Assembly (NCBI GenBank): GCA_013398015.1
Contig: VZRR01006733.1
Location: 124,001-188,000, forward strand
DNA: 64,000 nt
Direction of reading: 5' to 3'
Origin: Oreocharis arfaki
Lineage: Eukaryota > Chordata > Aves > Passeriformes > Paramythiidae
Part shown: in pieces, positions 14,801 to 25,985 of the stretch
How the letters are laid out: the number at the start of each line of letters is the position of its first letter
How positions within the stretch are numbered: position 1 is the first letter of the stretch
Made by a program: the position numbers and the translations under genes
Notes under the pieces: generated by a model
Databases searched by the model: none
Seen by the model: the letters and a program-made list of their open reading frames with translations, nothing else
What the model was told of the DNA's origin: nothing

Positions 14801-16471
14801 TGATACAGCTGTGGCAAGCACACCTGACTGGCTCCAGCTGATGCAGGCTGCACCTAAGTGGGCTCTGCAGGCAGCAGCTAGAAATCATTCCTGATTCCAG
14901 TTCCAGGTGGGTTACTGGAGTTTCATACCTTCCTTACCCTGCCATATCAGTGTAAAGTGAGCAAGCCTAAATTCTGTCCTAGAGTCCCTGGAGTTTTAGA
15001 AAATTTAAAACAATGTCTTCCCTTTCATCTCAATATGTGACAGCAAAATTGAAATGTATATAACACACGGTTTTCCAAAGATGAGGTCCCCAGTTCTGAT
15101 TGCTCAGCAGCACAGCTGCTTCAGGGCTAAGTATTCAGATCCCACATTCCCAAGTAGTTTGGCTGTATGTGTACTGAAATGCTAAATGCTTGCAATTGTT
15201 TTCTGTAATGTGCAAGGGCCAGTTGGCTGGCATGTAGAACAGTTAAGCCTTTATTGTTGCTAGGCTTAACATTTTCAGCAAGGTTGAATAAAGCTATTAT
15301 CAGTGAGACTTCCATCTGTTGTTTCAGGAATATAGCATGGGGCTTTTTAAGCAAATGCAGAGACCTATGCACATTGCTGAGGCTGAGCCCAAAACAAAGG
15401 TACCAGAAACATTAAGCCACTTAAGAACATGTGAAATTAAGGGTCTTGTCTGCTTCTGTGCCAACTGGTCACAGCAACTTGACCCCCATGGATTTTCATG
15501 CAATCCCAGCAAGGAGCTAGATGACTTTATTTCCATCAGACATTCATCAAAAAATTCTCCTTGAAGATGCAAATTAGTAACATCTGGTCACCAGGAAGGT
15601 AAACTTGACTACTGAGATAAATACTCCAGGGAGGTATAATAGCATCTGCTTTTACCTGGTACTGAACACTGCCTATTTATTCAAAATAAATATAAATATG
15701 TCTTTATATTGTAGTATTTCCAATGATTACACTCCAGGCTACAGTATAACAGCACTGCATGCTGTAGAAATGAAAAAAACCTATTATTTGTTCCCTCAAA
15801 TTCTGCAGAATTCAGTACTGGAGTGACAAAACAAAGGACAGAGTGACAAAGATCATCCTATAAGCATTTCAAAGCATTATTATGAAATAGCCTTTAGATT
15901 TTATTTCCCTACTTTTCTCCTCAAAGTAATTGCTGTTGTTTTCCTTCAGACATAGCTAAAGTGAAGCAAGTCTTACTGTTGAGTGCAGGTAATGGGTCGT
16001 GGTTCACTTTGATGGTTTGGATTTTCTTATCTAACTTCACCATCACTGTGTTACTCACAAAAATTTAATGAAAAAATCAGCCCATTTTGGGTGGGGTTGC
16101 TTACACCTCTTTCATTTCTTCCAAAGTGATTTGCTCTTCCACAGTTGAAGACTCCCTAACTCCATAAAAAGTACACACATTTCAACCGTAAAACATGTAG
16201 GAGTTGGCCAAATGTTTAACTTTGTTTTACAGCTTGCTGGAAAAAAAAAAAGATTTCCAGTGGTGAAACTGCTAATTTTGACAGACTGAAATGGTCTTCG
16301 TGGAATTAATCTTCTTATATAATACTGACCTTAAAGTATCTGAAGAGCAGTTTCTTCTAAGCTTTCTTTTTGGAATTCATCACAGCTATTACAGGTGGTT
16401 TGTGACATGGTCAGTCATTGGTTTCAGAAACAGGTGAGCTTAGCAAATATTTCCTACTATTCTATTATATC

Positions 16472-16521
16472 AAGGTGTTGGACTTGATCCTGATGGGTTC
16501 CTTCCAGCTCATTATATTCCA
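16472..16521 (+). mobile_element. CR1 LINE 3' tail, short remnant
   Basis: GGTGTTGGACTTGATCCTGA, then GGGTTCCTTCCAGCTCA and TATTCCATG, resembles the CR1 tail (GTTGGACTTGATGATC...CCCTTCCAACTC...ATTCTATG). About 50 bases are recognisable. Confidence 0.7.
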
Positions 16522-19500
16522 TGTTTTTGTCTCTGTCATATCGGTTCTCTAGTTTAAAAGCATTTGCCACTCCCCACCTTTGATATTAAATGTGCTTTGA
16601 TATAAAAAAAAACATAACAAGATTGGGTCAGGTAATTTGCTTGGTTTTTAACAGCTGTTTTAAAACACAAAGACTTTGAAATACAATTTTAAGATTAAAT
16701 TTTATAAAATTAAATTAAATTATTTCACAAACACATCTATATCGCACCACATCAGATGTACTCAAACACACATGTGCACACACACACAGACATATATATA
16801 TATATATGAATTCTCTTTCAGAAATTGTGATGGAAAATTTTACTACGTAAATCTTAGGAGGGGAAACTGACAATATTTGGATCCAAATTTTGATATTTCC
16901 CAAGGAGCAAAACTGCATGAAAATAATTATGGCTCTTAGCATTTCACACCAAGAGGTCTGTGTTTATTCTCAAAATGTGTCTTTGAAGTTGTAATACATT
17001 CTGCATTTTCTCTAACATAAAGAGGAACAACCGCATTGGAATCCATCACATCTCATGCAAACTGCTGCTGAATTTACAGCAATGAGACAGGAATAATCAC
17101 ACATGCAGGCAAATTATCCTTTAGCCCATGTACAAGGAAATCAGAGCGAGAGAGACTTCGAAAAAAAGATTGTGGAATAACCCATTTACTCTTAGATAGG
17201 AAAACATACAGTAAGTACTTATTTATTTATGTGCCTCAAATTGGTCCTTAAAAATGCCCATGTAGTACAATACATACTTTCTTTAGAAAAACAAACAAGC
17301 TATGAGTACAGTTATTACTGGCAAATGCTTCCAAAACTTTTGCCAAGTCACCACCCAAGACAAATGCTTTCTATCCTCAAGCACACGTAAAACCAAATGC
17401 AAGCTCAACACCATTCCTGTGGTCTGCAAAAACAAGACAGAACACAAAACAAAAGACTGGGTTACAAAAGAGTGAGAAAAGTTATGGTTAGGCAGGCTCA
17501 TAAGAGGCTTGATAATATATTTGGTACAGAGCAGAAAATCCTGTTGTTTCTAGAACTTTCTGCAATACTTGTTCATGAGCTGGTTTGCTTTTTGGACTGG
17601 ATTTTGTTATTTTTTAGGACACTTACGTGTAGCTAAAGCACACACAGAGGCATGTGGATGATGTGAACACCATTTTGGTTCCCTCTCCTGTAACCTGCAG
17701 TCTCTGCTTTCCACCCACTTAGCTCATTACAGACTGGTCACACCTTATTTCACTCTTTAAATTCCAAGGTCTGTGCAGTCTTATGCCTTTTACAGACAGG
17801 AGGCACTTAATAGATGTGACAATTAAAATAGTGTGACTTGAAATAATTGATATGAACTGCAAAGTGTGGTGGAAGTGTTGTTGCTACGGAGGTGCAGCTA
17901 TAACCAAGCTGTCAGTGGGTATTGGGCTCCTAGAATACAGAAATCTAGCATTTAAAGAGTTATGTATGGCTATTCTTTTGTTTCCTTTTGTGCCTAATGG
18001 AAGGGAAGGTAGAAAGTTTGAAATAAGCATATGGTGGGTGTTGGATACTGTGAGAAGTGAATTCCCTTATTTTCAGCAACTGCATCTCCCATTCTGTGAC
18101 AAAACTGCAAATCACTGGCAATAGATGAAAAAAAAATCCAACATTTGTCACTTTTAATTATTATTGGTCAACTTTAGGAAATGAGAGTACTAGAATAAAA
18201 ACAGAGACTGGTATTTTGATCATCTTGCAGCAGAATCAAAAAAGTACTGACAGTCTCAGCTACACTAAGAGTGAGATTGACTGCTACATAAGGTTTAGTG
18301 AAATTTCAAATCAGCAGTAACTGTAATTTTCACCACAATATTTTCATAATCTCCTATCTTGTGGGTTTTTTTTTTCATTCGCACATACTGAATTTGGTTT
18401 ACTGCACAACTTGAAAGCCCTAATCGGAAACAAGGCTCCAGGACAGAAGTACCCAGCCAAACACATATTGCTCTCTTAAGAACCCAATCAGAAATAAAAC
18501 CCTACAAATAGACGTGGCAGATACTAGAAAAAGCAGGAAAGAAAAAACAGCTGTTATTCTAAGACCCAACATTGTCCAGTTCAGTAATGAAAGCCTTTAT
18601 TTTCCTTTTTAATTAAATATCTTTAAGAGCTATTTTTGAACGCTCTATCTTTCACTACTCGATCTCCTTTCTCCCATAATTTCCTTCACTCCCCCCTTGG
18701 GCAATACACCCCGAGCGTGATTTAAAGAAATGTGTGAAGTAGCAAAAGCAATAGCATGTTTATGACAGCTGGATTTTGAATAGATTAAAGAAGGGAATAA
18801 TGCAGAAGCCACAACAAAAACCCCTCAGTAGGCTGGAGTGCAATGAATTTCAACCTATAGCAACTGAATAATTTCAGGTTTTCAACCCCTGGAGTTTTGT
18901 CCTTGTTTTGAAAAATATTGTTATCATTCTTTATATTATTCTTCAAATCCCTTGGGCCTTTGTATATGCCAGCCTTGACCAGTTTGCTTGGCACACAATC
19001 TTCTCCTTGCGCTTTTCAAACACCCATGCAAGTACACAAAGCTTCCCCACGGATTCGGCATTATCCCTAAGAGATGCAACCTGACTTTCATAACGGGCAG
19101 CTTCAGCAGCGGCTGGCAACCATCTGTGTTTCAAAACAGAAGAACTGAGAAACATGAAATTAACATGAATCCAATTGCAATTTTGACACTTTTAGAACTA
19201 TGTTAGCCTTTTTCCAACATCTCCTATGAAATCTCAGTCCTCTACACAGTGTGCCCAACTGGCTGAGAAGGCAGCACAATGCATGCACGGGGAAGTCAGG
19301 AACAAGCTGGGCATTCTCACACTCATATGAAAATGCTGTTAGTATCACAGTGCTACATTTAAAAGAAAGCAAAGCAACACAATAGACATAGACCCAACTA
19401 TTTAAGAAATTATAAATCAGACTTACAAAAATATGGATTTGAAATTAATTTATAGTTAAGGAGTTACATCTGATTAAGTTTTTGCATAATCAGAAATATG

Positions 19501-19864
19501 ATGATTTTTGATTAATGAGACACATTTCGCAGATTTTGGGGAGATAGAGGGTTAGATGTAGCCTATATAATTTATCTCTAGGAGCTGCACATTGGCAAAA
19601 TAACAAGCACAAAGAAGTATCTGGCAGAAATCAGGAGGGAAAAATTCTATTCTTCTAAGAAAGTTCTTTTTATAAAGAGAAAAACTCTGAGGTAATAGGA
19701 AGTCTTTCCTAATGAAAAATTAAAGAATTGCTTCCCTAGAAATTAATGTGCTTCTTGATAGTTACATGTGATATAAAGTAAAATTATTAATTGCAAGCAT
19801 CAAGATTATCAGTGATCTTAGATGGGCTTATTACAGAATAAGACATTAGGCCACTGCTCAGGAA
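16522..19864. other. Intergenic, nothing recognised beyond the microsatellite
   Basis: AT-rich, with a T9 run near 18367; no supported gene. Confidence 0.65.
16766..16808. repeat. Compound (AC)n-(AT)n microsatellite
   Basis: Interrupted ACACAC tract followed by an uninterrupted TATATATATATATATAT tract. Confidence 0.93.
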
Positions 19865-20085
19865 CTGGCTTGGCACTGGAGAGCAGATGGTGAACTGACG
19901 CATTGTGCATCACCTTTGTATGTTCTTTTATAGTTATTAATATTTTCCTTTCCTTTTCTGTCCTCTGAAAGTGGACTTAACCTATGAGTTTTACCTTTTT
20001 GCTGATTCTCTCCCCCATTCTACGGGGTCAGTGAGCAAGTGGTTATGCGGTGTTTTATTTTCCAGACCGAGTTAAACCAACGGCA
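19865..20085 (+). mobile_element. Old avian endogenous-retrovirus LTR, 3' part (solo fragment)
   Basis: Ordered blocks of an LTR type common in bird genomes are present: GAGCAGATGGTGAACTGA, GCATTGTGCATCACC, a T/C-rich stretch, ATGAGTTTTACCTTTTT, GATTCTCTCCCCCATTC, GTGAGCAAGTGG and GAGTTAAACCAACGGCA at the end. No internal gag-pol reading frame flanks it. The family (ERVL-like) is recalled from pattern, not searched. Confidence 0.65.
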
Positions 20086-22949
20086 GAATTCTTTGTCCTT
20101 TCTTTAATCACAGAATACTACATAGACATCTTTTGGGATGTTCAGGCAAATTGCTCCCTGAGGTGCAAAAGGCCCATAAAACCTTCCTGTCAAAACTTCT
20201 ATACTATTAAGATAATTCTTTGACACAGAAATTGTTGTATTTTTATTCTCATGCAAGTATTATTTCATTAGCACTTAGTAGAATTTGAAGGGAACCACTG
20301 AAAATAATTTTATTCACAGATGATAAAAAGATCCTAGGAACCTTACAGACCTGCTCCTTTAAGCTTGTTTTATAGGCCTCTTTTCTTGGTCTCTCTTGAC
20401 AAGCATCTTGACACGGGCAGGATCTGTCACAAGAGAACTTCTTGATTGAGATTCCCCCATCTTCACAATTTGGTTTTTATTAACTTGGCCAGGCAGAAAG
20501 TTGTATTGCAGCTAGGCTTCCTAGTTGCTGTCTTGCTTAACAGTATTGAGAGCAAATAAACTCAAGCCTTGCTAATCTCTCCTGGCCTTTCTTCAGCACC
20601 TCGTGCTTTGGGCTGAGTGCCACAGGCTTGTGGCAAACTTTCTGTTTGCTCATAAAATGTTTCACTACACTGTCACTTGCTGGGACTCGCAGTTCACACA
20701 TCTTTCAGAGTCATTCAATGTTACAGGGAACAAGTTTGCTCTTGATGAGACATCTGTCCTGGGTAAGCTCCAGAACTGAGATACTGCATTATTCATTCAG
20801 AGTTGATCATACTCCTGTAGTGACATTTGAAGCCTTGCAGGTCTATTTTCTACTTAGTTTGTACTTTAATCTCACAGTGGAGTGGGTGGGGGCCTGGGAA
20901 TCTTACCAGAATGTTGCAGTCACTCTCCTTGTTTCCCATGCTGTATTACAACGTGCAGGTTGTGTTCAGCACACAGCTGGTGTCATTCTCCAGCTACTCA
21001 CTGACCATGCCACTTATACAGAAGAGGATGAAGCCCTTTTTTCCATGCTGTGTATCATGGTTTGAAGCAACAGTCTCATCTTCCGATGTTCCACTTCCTT
21101 CAGGATTTTTAAGAATTCTGCAGCTTCAAGCCAGTACTAAACATATTTAGTTACTAACCAGTTGATCAGGAGAAGCTACAAATTTTGTTTAAAACACCCT
21201 TGTGCTTAACAAAAAGCTGTTCAATGCATTTTTCAACATCATTGGTTGAGATAATGACTACCTGAACACATGGGGAAGAAATATTTTCAAATTAAATTGA
21301 TTTTGAAAAAAGATAATTCTTGAACAAATACTCAATTTTCTCACCTAAGTTAGTATAGTGAGTGTTAGCAAAAGATAGGAGATTTAAATTAGCTAATTGG
21401 CTAGCATGATTTAAAATGTAAAGATCTGGAATAAAGCTAACAGCCAATAACTGCCTGAATCTCTTTACAAAAATGAACTCAACAGGAAAAATAGATCCCT
21501 CTTTAAATGTGAGGAAATGTTTGCTGTGGCTTGGTGTGTTTTAGTCTCTTCCCATGTGTTCCAACCTTAGTGACACATAACTAATGCAAAGGTACATCTA
21601 AAGAAAATACATTTTATTCTGAGACATGGATTTGAAATAAATCCCAACCAAAAAATGAAGACATTTGAAAAATCCAGGTTAACATGTAGAATTTAAAGGG
21701 AACAGAAAATTTTACTTCTGGGAGAAACATATAATTAATTGTAAATCAGGATGTCTATGCAGAACATAATTTCCAGAGAAGTACTTTAGTACTTCTAAAG
21801 TACTTTTTCCAAACTACCTTTCTATATCACAAACATATGGCCCAATATAATCTTTAATTGTAAATGTGAATGCATGCTGGGGAAAGACGTCCCGATCTTA
21901 GATGTGGACACAGGTGTGTTTGCTTTTCTTGTCAAGTATATATACATAAAGATAAGAACATAAACTGACAGTAGTACCAGTATAGCTGAGGTTCTGTGTT
22001 ATATTCTAGATAGCCGGATTTATTTATGGGAGGAAATAAGGGCGGTACTTAAAGCCAAATATATCCTTAATATGTTGATTTTGAAGTCAATGTCATCTGA
22101 TGCTGCCACCAAGTGAAACCCCAAAAACTTTTGCTTGGTTATAGTTAGTTTCCTTGAAGTATGAAGTCCTGCAGACATGGAGTTTTGTTTCTGGGCGGAG
22201 GGTGTCCTGACTATGAGCTATTATGTGAAAAAAAATAGTATTTTCTGTTGTAGTTTTCTGCAACTCATTGAAAAGCAGAACACAACTTTAATAAAACAGT
22301 ATGGGTATTCAAATAGTAAGAGTTATCTGGTCAACAAAAAAAACATTCAAATAGTTTCCTGGAGTAAGGACAGTATTTTTGAGGACAGAGCAAGCTAAAT
22401 GCAGCTTCATGTGGTTAATTCTGGTCTAAAGACATATTAGACCTGATGCTGCACTTGAAGAACAATGTGTTTAACTTAATGTGTTTCATCCTTTCAAAAT
22501 ATAGATTTTATATCAATATTCTGTATTTCCTCAATGGCACAACTCAGCCCCTGTGTTCTTCTGCCTTAAGCTTTTAGAGAGCATATATGTAACAAAGTCA
22601 TCCTTTATACTGGAACCAGACCAGATCTATTAAGCGGTAATTATTCTCTGAGTACAGTCGTGACAGTCTGTTGAATGAACAACCTTGAGGTGAACTGGAC
22701 TGTCAGCTACCAACAGCCACTTCAGACACAGTAACCCCTCAGCTTTGTAAGATCCTGGTGTTGTGGATTTATAGAACAGATTCACAGAGAAGACATTTCT
22801 AATTGTCGAGTTTAACTCTGTGGGAAAAGCTATAATTGTTTGATAAACAGTCATACATTTATTGGCATTCTTATTGTTTGGTAGACTTTGAGAGAGAAAA
22901 GCAGTGTAAGACATGGGTGTCTCAGATAGCAGACTGACTACTACGAATA
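20086..22949. other. Intergenic, one long uninterpreted frame
   Basis: Contains a 145-codon frame at 20628-21065 (+) starting at TTG, which I do not recognise. Otherwise AT-rich with no repeat identified. Confidence 0.6.
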
Positions 22950-23330
22950 GATGCTGAGAAAGCTGGAACTGTTCTGCCTATGGAACAGAAGGGTTGGAGG
23001 GATCCTTAATCCACAAATACCTGACAGAAGGGGATGAAGAAGACTTCATCAGAAGATGGGAGGGAACTCAGTAGTTCCCTGAGAAAGGATGAGAGTCGAT
23101 GGACACAAACTGAAAGACAAGAAAATCCACGTGAACATAAGGAAACATGTTTTCATTGTGGGAATGTCAAACACCTTGAGCAGGTTGCTCAGGGAGGTCA
23201 TGAATTCTCCGTCCTTGGAGACACTCAAAACTCACCGGGCCATGCTTTTGGGCAGCTGGCTCAGGGCGGCCCTGCCGGGGCGGGGAGTTGGACTGGATGA
23301 CATCCTGAAATCCTGCCAACCACAGCCACT
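22950..23330 (+). mobile_element. CR1 LINE fragment, 5'-truncated
   Basis: A continuous match in pattern to CR1: AAGCTGGAACTGTTCTGCC, GGACACAAACTGAAAGACA, AACATAAGGAAACATG, CAGGTTGCTCAGGGAGGTCA, TCCTTGGAGACACTCAAAAC and GGGAGTTGGACTGGATGACA. It lies immediately upstream of the OSGIN2 CpG shore. Confidence 0.9.
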
Positions 23331-23529
23331 GAGACGGGTGTGAGTAGGGAAGGAATGCTTTCTCCCCAAATAAGCAGCCCTGCAAAATATTTATTGTAAG
23401 ACACAGTTCAAAGCAACTAACTGATCATATATGAAGCGCTGTTCCGGAATAGGTGGCTGTTAGTCAAAAGGTGCGTCGAAAAATTTTTAATTGTTTGATT
23501 TCTGTCAATTTCTTCATGCGCATCTCACG

Positions 23530-23719
23530 AGAAACACGATGGGGCACAGGAGGACGCTGCGGGCCGGGAGCTTCCCGAGATGGCTCCGCAGCCCGGAGTG
23601 AGTCTCCTCAGGTCAGGAACGGCAAACCCTCACGGGGCCGCGGAGGCGCCTCGTGCGCCGCACGCCCTCCCACTCACCCTGCGCCCGTGCCAGGCCGGGG
23701 CTCCCCGCCCTCCCGGGGG
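23530..23719. promoter_or_regulatory. CpG-rich shore, probable edge of the OSGIN2 promoter CpG island
   Basis: Base composition changes sharply from AT-rich to GC-rich with dense CpG (GGGGCCGCGGAGGCGCC and similar) and runs straight into the assembly gap. An NRF1-like half site ATGCGCAT lies just upstream near 23515. Position upstream of OSGIN2 and composition suggest a housekeeping-type promoter; the transcription start is not visible. Confidence 0.6.
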
Positions 23720-24503
23720 NNNNNNNNNNNNNNNNNNNNNNNNNNNNNNNNNNNNNNNNNNNNNNNNNNNNNNNNNNNNNNNNNNNNNNNNNNNNNNNNN
23801 NNNNNNNNNNNNNNNNNNNNNNNNNNNNNNNNNNNNNNNNNNNNNNNNNNNNNNNNNNNNNNNNNNNNNNNNNNNNNNNNNNNNNNNNNNNNNNNNNNNN
23901 NNNNNNNNNNNNNNNNNNNNNNNNNNNNNNNNNNNNNNNNNNNNNNNNNNNNNNNNNNNNNNNNNNNNNNNNNNNNNNNNNNNNNNNNNNNNNNNNNNNN
24001 NNNNNNNNNNNNNNNNNNNNNNNNNNNNNNNNNNNNNNNNNNNNNNNNNNNNNNNNNNNNNNNNNNNNNNNNNNNNNNNNNNNNNNNNNNNNNNNNNNNN
24101 NNNNNNNNNNNNNNNNNNNNNNNNNNNNNNNNNNNNNNNNNNNNNNNNNNNNNNNNNNNNNNNNNNNNNNNNNNNNNNNNNNNNNNNNNNNNNNNNNNNN
24201 NNNNNNNNNNNNNNNNNNNNNNNNNNNNNNNNNNNNNNNNNNNNNNNNNNNNNNNNNNNNNNNNNNNNNNNNNNNNNNNNNNNNNNNNNNNNNNNNNNNN
24301 NNNNNNNNNNNNNNNNNNNNNNNNNNNNNNNNNNNNNNNNNNNNNNNNNNNNNNNNNNNNNNNNNNNNNNNNNNNNNNNNNNNNNNNNNNNNNNNNNNNN
24401 NNNNNNNNNNNNNNNNNNNNNNNNNNNNNNNNNNNNNNNNNNNNNNNNNNNNNNNNNNNNNNNNNNNNNNNNNNNNNNNNNNNNNNNNNNNNNNNNNNNN
24501 NNN
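23720..24503. other. Assembly gap of 784 Ns
   Basis: An unbroken run of Ns with GC-rich sequence on its left edge and a TTA/ATT-rich edge on its right. It probably hides the core of the CpG island and the first exon of OSGIN2. Apparent long reading frames through it are meaningless. Confidence 0.99.
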
Positions 24504-24545
24504 GTTTGTTTTAATAACCTGAAACAAATTAAGAGTTATTATCAA

Positions 24546-24598
<53 letters not shown>
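24546..24598. repeat. (ATT)n trinucleotide microsatellite
   Basis: About 17 uninterrupted ATT units, 42 bases right of the assembly gap, in the probable first intron of OSGIN2. Confidence 0.97.
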
Positions 24599-24704
24599 CT
24601 TTTTCAAATGGGAGGAAAACTGTTACGTGTATGTTGTGTTTTTTTCTCTGAATGGGTTTTTTACATTAAAAAAAAAAAAACCAAAACCATGGATGCACAC
24701 ATTT

Positions 24705-25241
24705 GCACATGTTTAGAATCTGGGCGTTTGACAAAATGTAATTCTCCAAAATGTAATTATTTGGTGTGACCAGTATAAGATAAATTAAGCACTAGTGTTG
24801 GGACTGACTCATCTTGTGCCCACTTGCACGTCTGCAGGACTAGAGCCATAGGTAATTGTGCCAAATCCCCACCACTGCGAAGCTGTCTACTGTGAGTTTT
24901 ATCAAGATAAAAACTTCTGGTACTTGATGGCTTTCAGTGTTGTTCAGGGGTTATGAAGGTGATGGCCCCTAATTCAGGTCTTGCTGGGTTCTGGTATGAT
25001 GTTCTTGCAAAGGAAGAACATGTTCCTGACAGCAGTCCTTTGTATGCACTGCACTTTGTGTGTAGATGTTCCACCACACATTGTGTGCAGGTGTTCCACC
25101 GCACATTGTATGCAGATGTTCCTGTGCAAAATCACCGGTTTGGTAGTTTGTGATACACTAAGCTACACAGAAGCAACGTTTTTATTGTTAAAAGATTCTT
25201 TTGTAGCCTACAGCATTGTGCATATATCCCTTAGAAGAAGT
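24705..25241. repeat. 537-bp direct duplication, copy 1
   Basis: This is the same sequence as 25449-25985 with a constant offset of 744 and three substitutions (24848 A/G, 24863 A/G, 24879 G/A). It ends exactly at a single N. It is probably a false (haplotypic or gap-filling) duplication in the first intron of OSGIN2. Confidence 0.97.
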
Positions 25242-25242
25242 N

Positions 25243-25447
25243 GGCCGCGGCAGCGCCGGCAGGAGGAAGCGGCACTCTCGGCTCCTCTCCTTCTCCTCCT
25301 CGCTGCTCACCCCGCTCGTCCCTCCTCCCCCCCGGTGTGGCGGCGGCTCCTCCTACCGCGTGTGACCCGGTGCCGCATGTGAGCGGGGAGGAGGGACCGC
25401 GCGGCGCGGGCCCCACTGTGGCGGCGGCAGGAGGAGGAGCGGGAGCC
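25243..25447 (+). other. Orphan GC-rich contig, candidate OSGIN2 exon 1 or 5' UTR
   Basis: A 205-base, CpG-dense segment is bounded by single Ns at 25242 and 25448 and sits between the two copies of the duplicated block. Its composition fits a CpG-island exon and nothing around it. It contains a good donor, GCCGCAT|GTGAGC, after 25378. Splicing from there to 27706 gives the open frame RVTRCR-I-GTETEG into the OSGIN2 start exon, but no ATG is visible upstream in that frame. It was probably misplaced from the gap at 23720-24503. Confidence 0.55.
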
Positions 25448-25448
25448 N

Positions 25449-25985
25449 GCACATGTTTAGAATCTGGGCGTTTGACAAAATGTAATTCTCCAAAATGTAA
25501 TTATTTGGTGTGACCAGTATAAGATAAATTAAGCACTAGTGTTGGGACTGACTCATCTTGTGCCCACTTGCACGTCTGCAGGACTAGAGCCGTAGGTAAT
25601 TGTGCCGAATCCCCACCACTGCAAAGCTGTCTACTGTGAGTTTTATCAAGATAAAAACTTCTGGTACTTGATGGCTTTCAGTGTTGTTCAGGGGTTATGA
25701 AGGTGATGGCCCCTAATTCAGGTCTTGCTGGGTTCTGGTATGATGTTCTTGCAAAGGAAGAACATGTTCCTGACAGCAGTCCTTTGTATGCACTGCACTT
25801 TGTGTGTAGATGTTCCACCACACATTGTGTGCAGGTGTTCCACCGCACATTGTATGCAGATGTTCCTGTGCAAAATCACCGGTTTGGTAGTTTGTGATAC
25901 ACTAAGCTACACAGAAGCAACGTTTTTATTGTTAAAAGATTCTTTTGTAGCCTACAGCATTGTGCATATATCCCTTAGAAGAAGT
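25449..25985. repeat. 537-bp direct duplication, copy 2
   Basis: Second copy of 24705-25241. It continues without a break into unique intron sequence on the right, just as copy 1 continues into unique sequence on the left. That is the expected shape when two overlapping contig ends were not merged. Confidence 0.97.

Larger units (their letters stand above)
1431..16471. other. Intergenic DNA upstream of OSGIN2
   Basis: No exon-like segment was recognised on either strand. The longest frames (about 60-130 codons) have no family resemblance and mostly begin at non-ATG codons. Purine-rich (7605-7630) and poly(A/T) tracts are present. RIPK2, the human upstream neighbour, was looked for by sequence and not seen. 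Confidence 0.65.

Noticed and set aside
15319..15572. Region open on both strands for about 80 codons
   Set aside because: Neither translation is recognisable, and open frames of this size are expected by chance in 64 kb.
1..22900. RIPK2, expected upstream neighbour from human gene order
   Set aside because: No kinase or CARD exon was recognised on either strand. In human the distance is about 100 kb, so it is probably outside the window.
23034..23385. Three overlapping frames of 72-88 codons
   Set aside because: They are translations of the CR1 3' region and its flank.
23580..23603. ATG plus donor GTGAGT on the CpG shore as OSGIN2 coding exon 1
   Set aside because: The exon would end on a complete codon, but the acceptor exon needs two preceding bases to stay in the OSGIN2 frame.
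23453..24716. Reading frames of 289-378 codons on both strands
   Set aside because: They run through the 784-base run of Ns; the coding length is an artefact of the gap.
24953..25897. Two identical 66-codon frames, suggesting a duplicated small gene
   Set aside because: Both lie in the falsely duplicated intron block and have no recognisable product.
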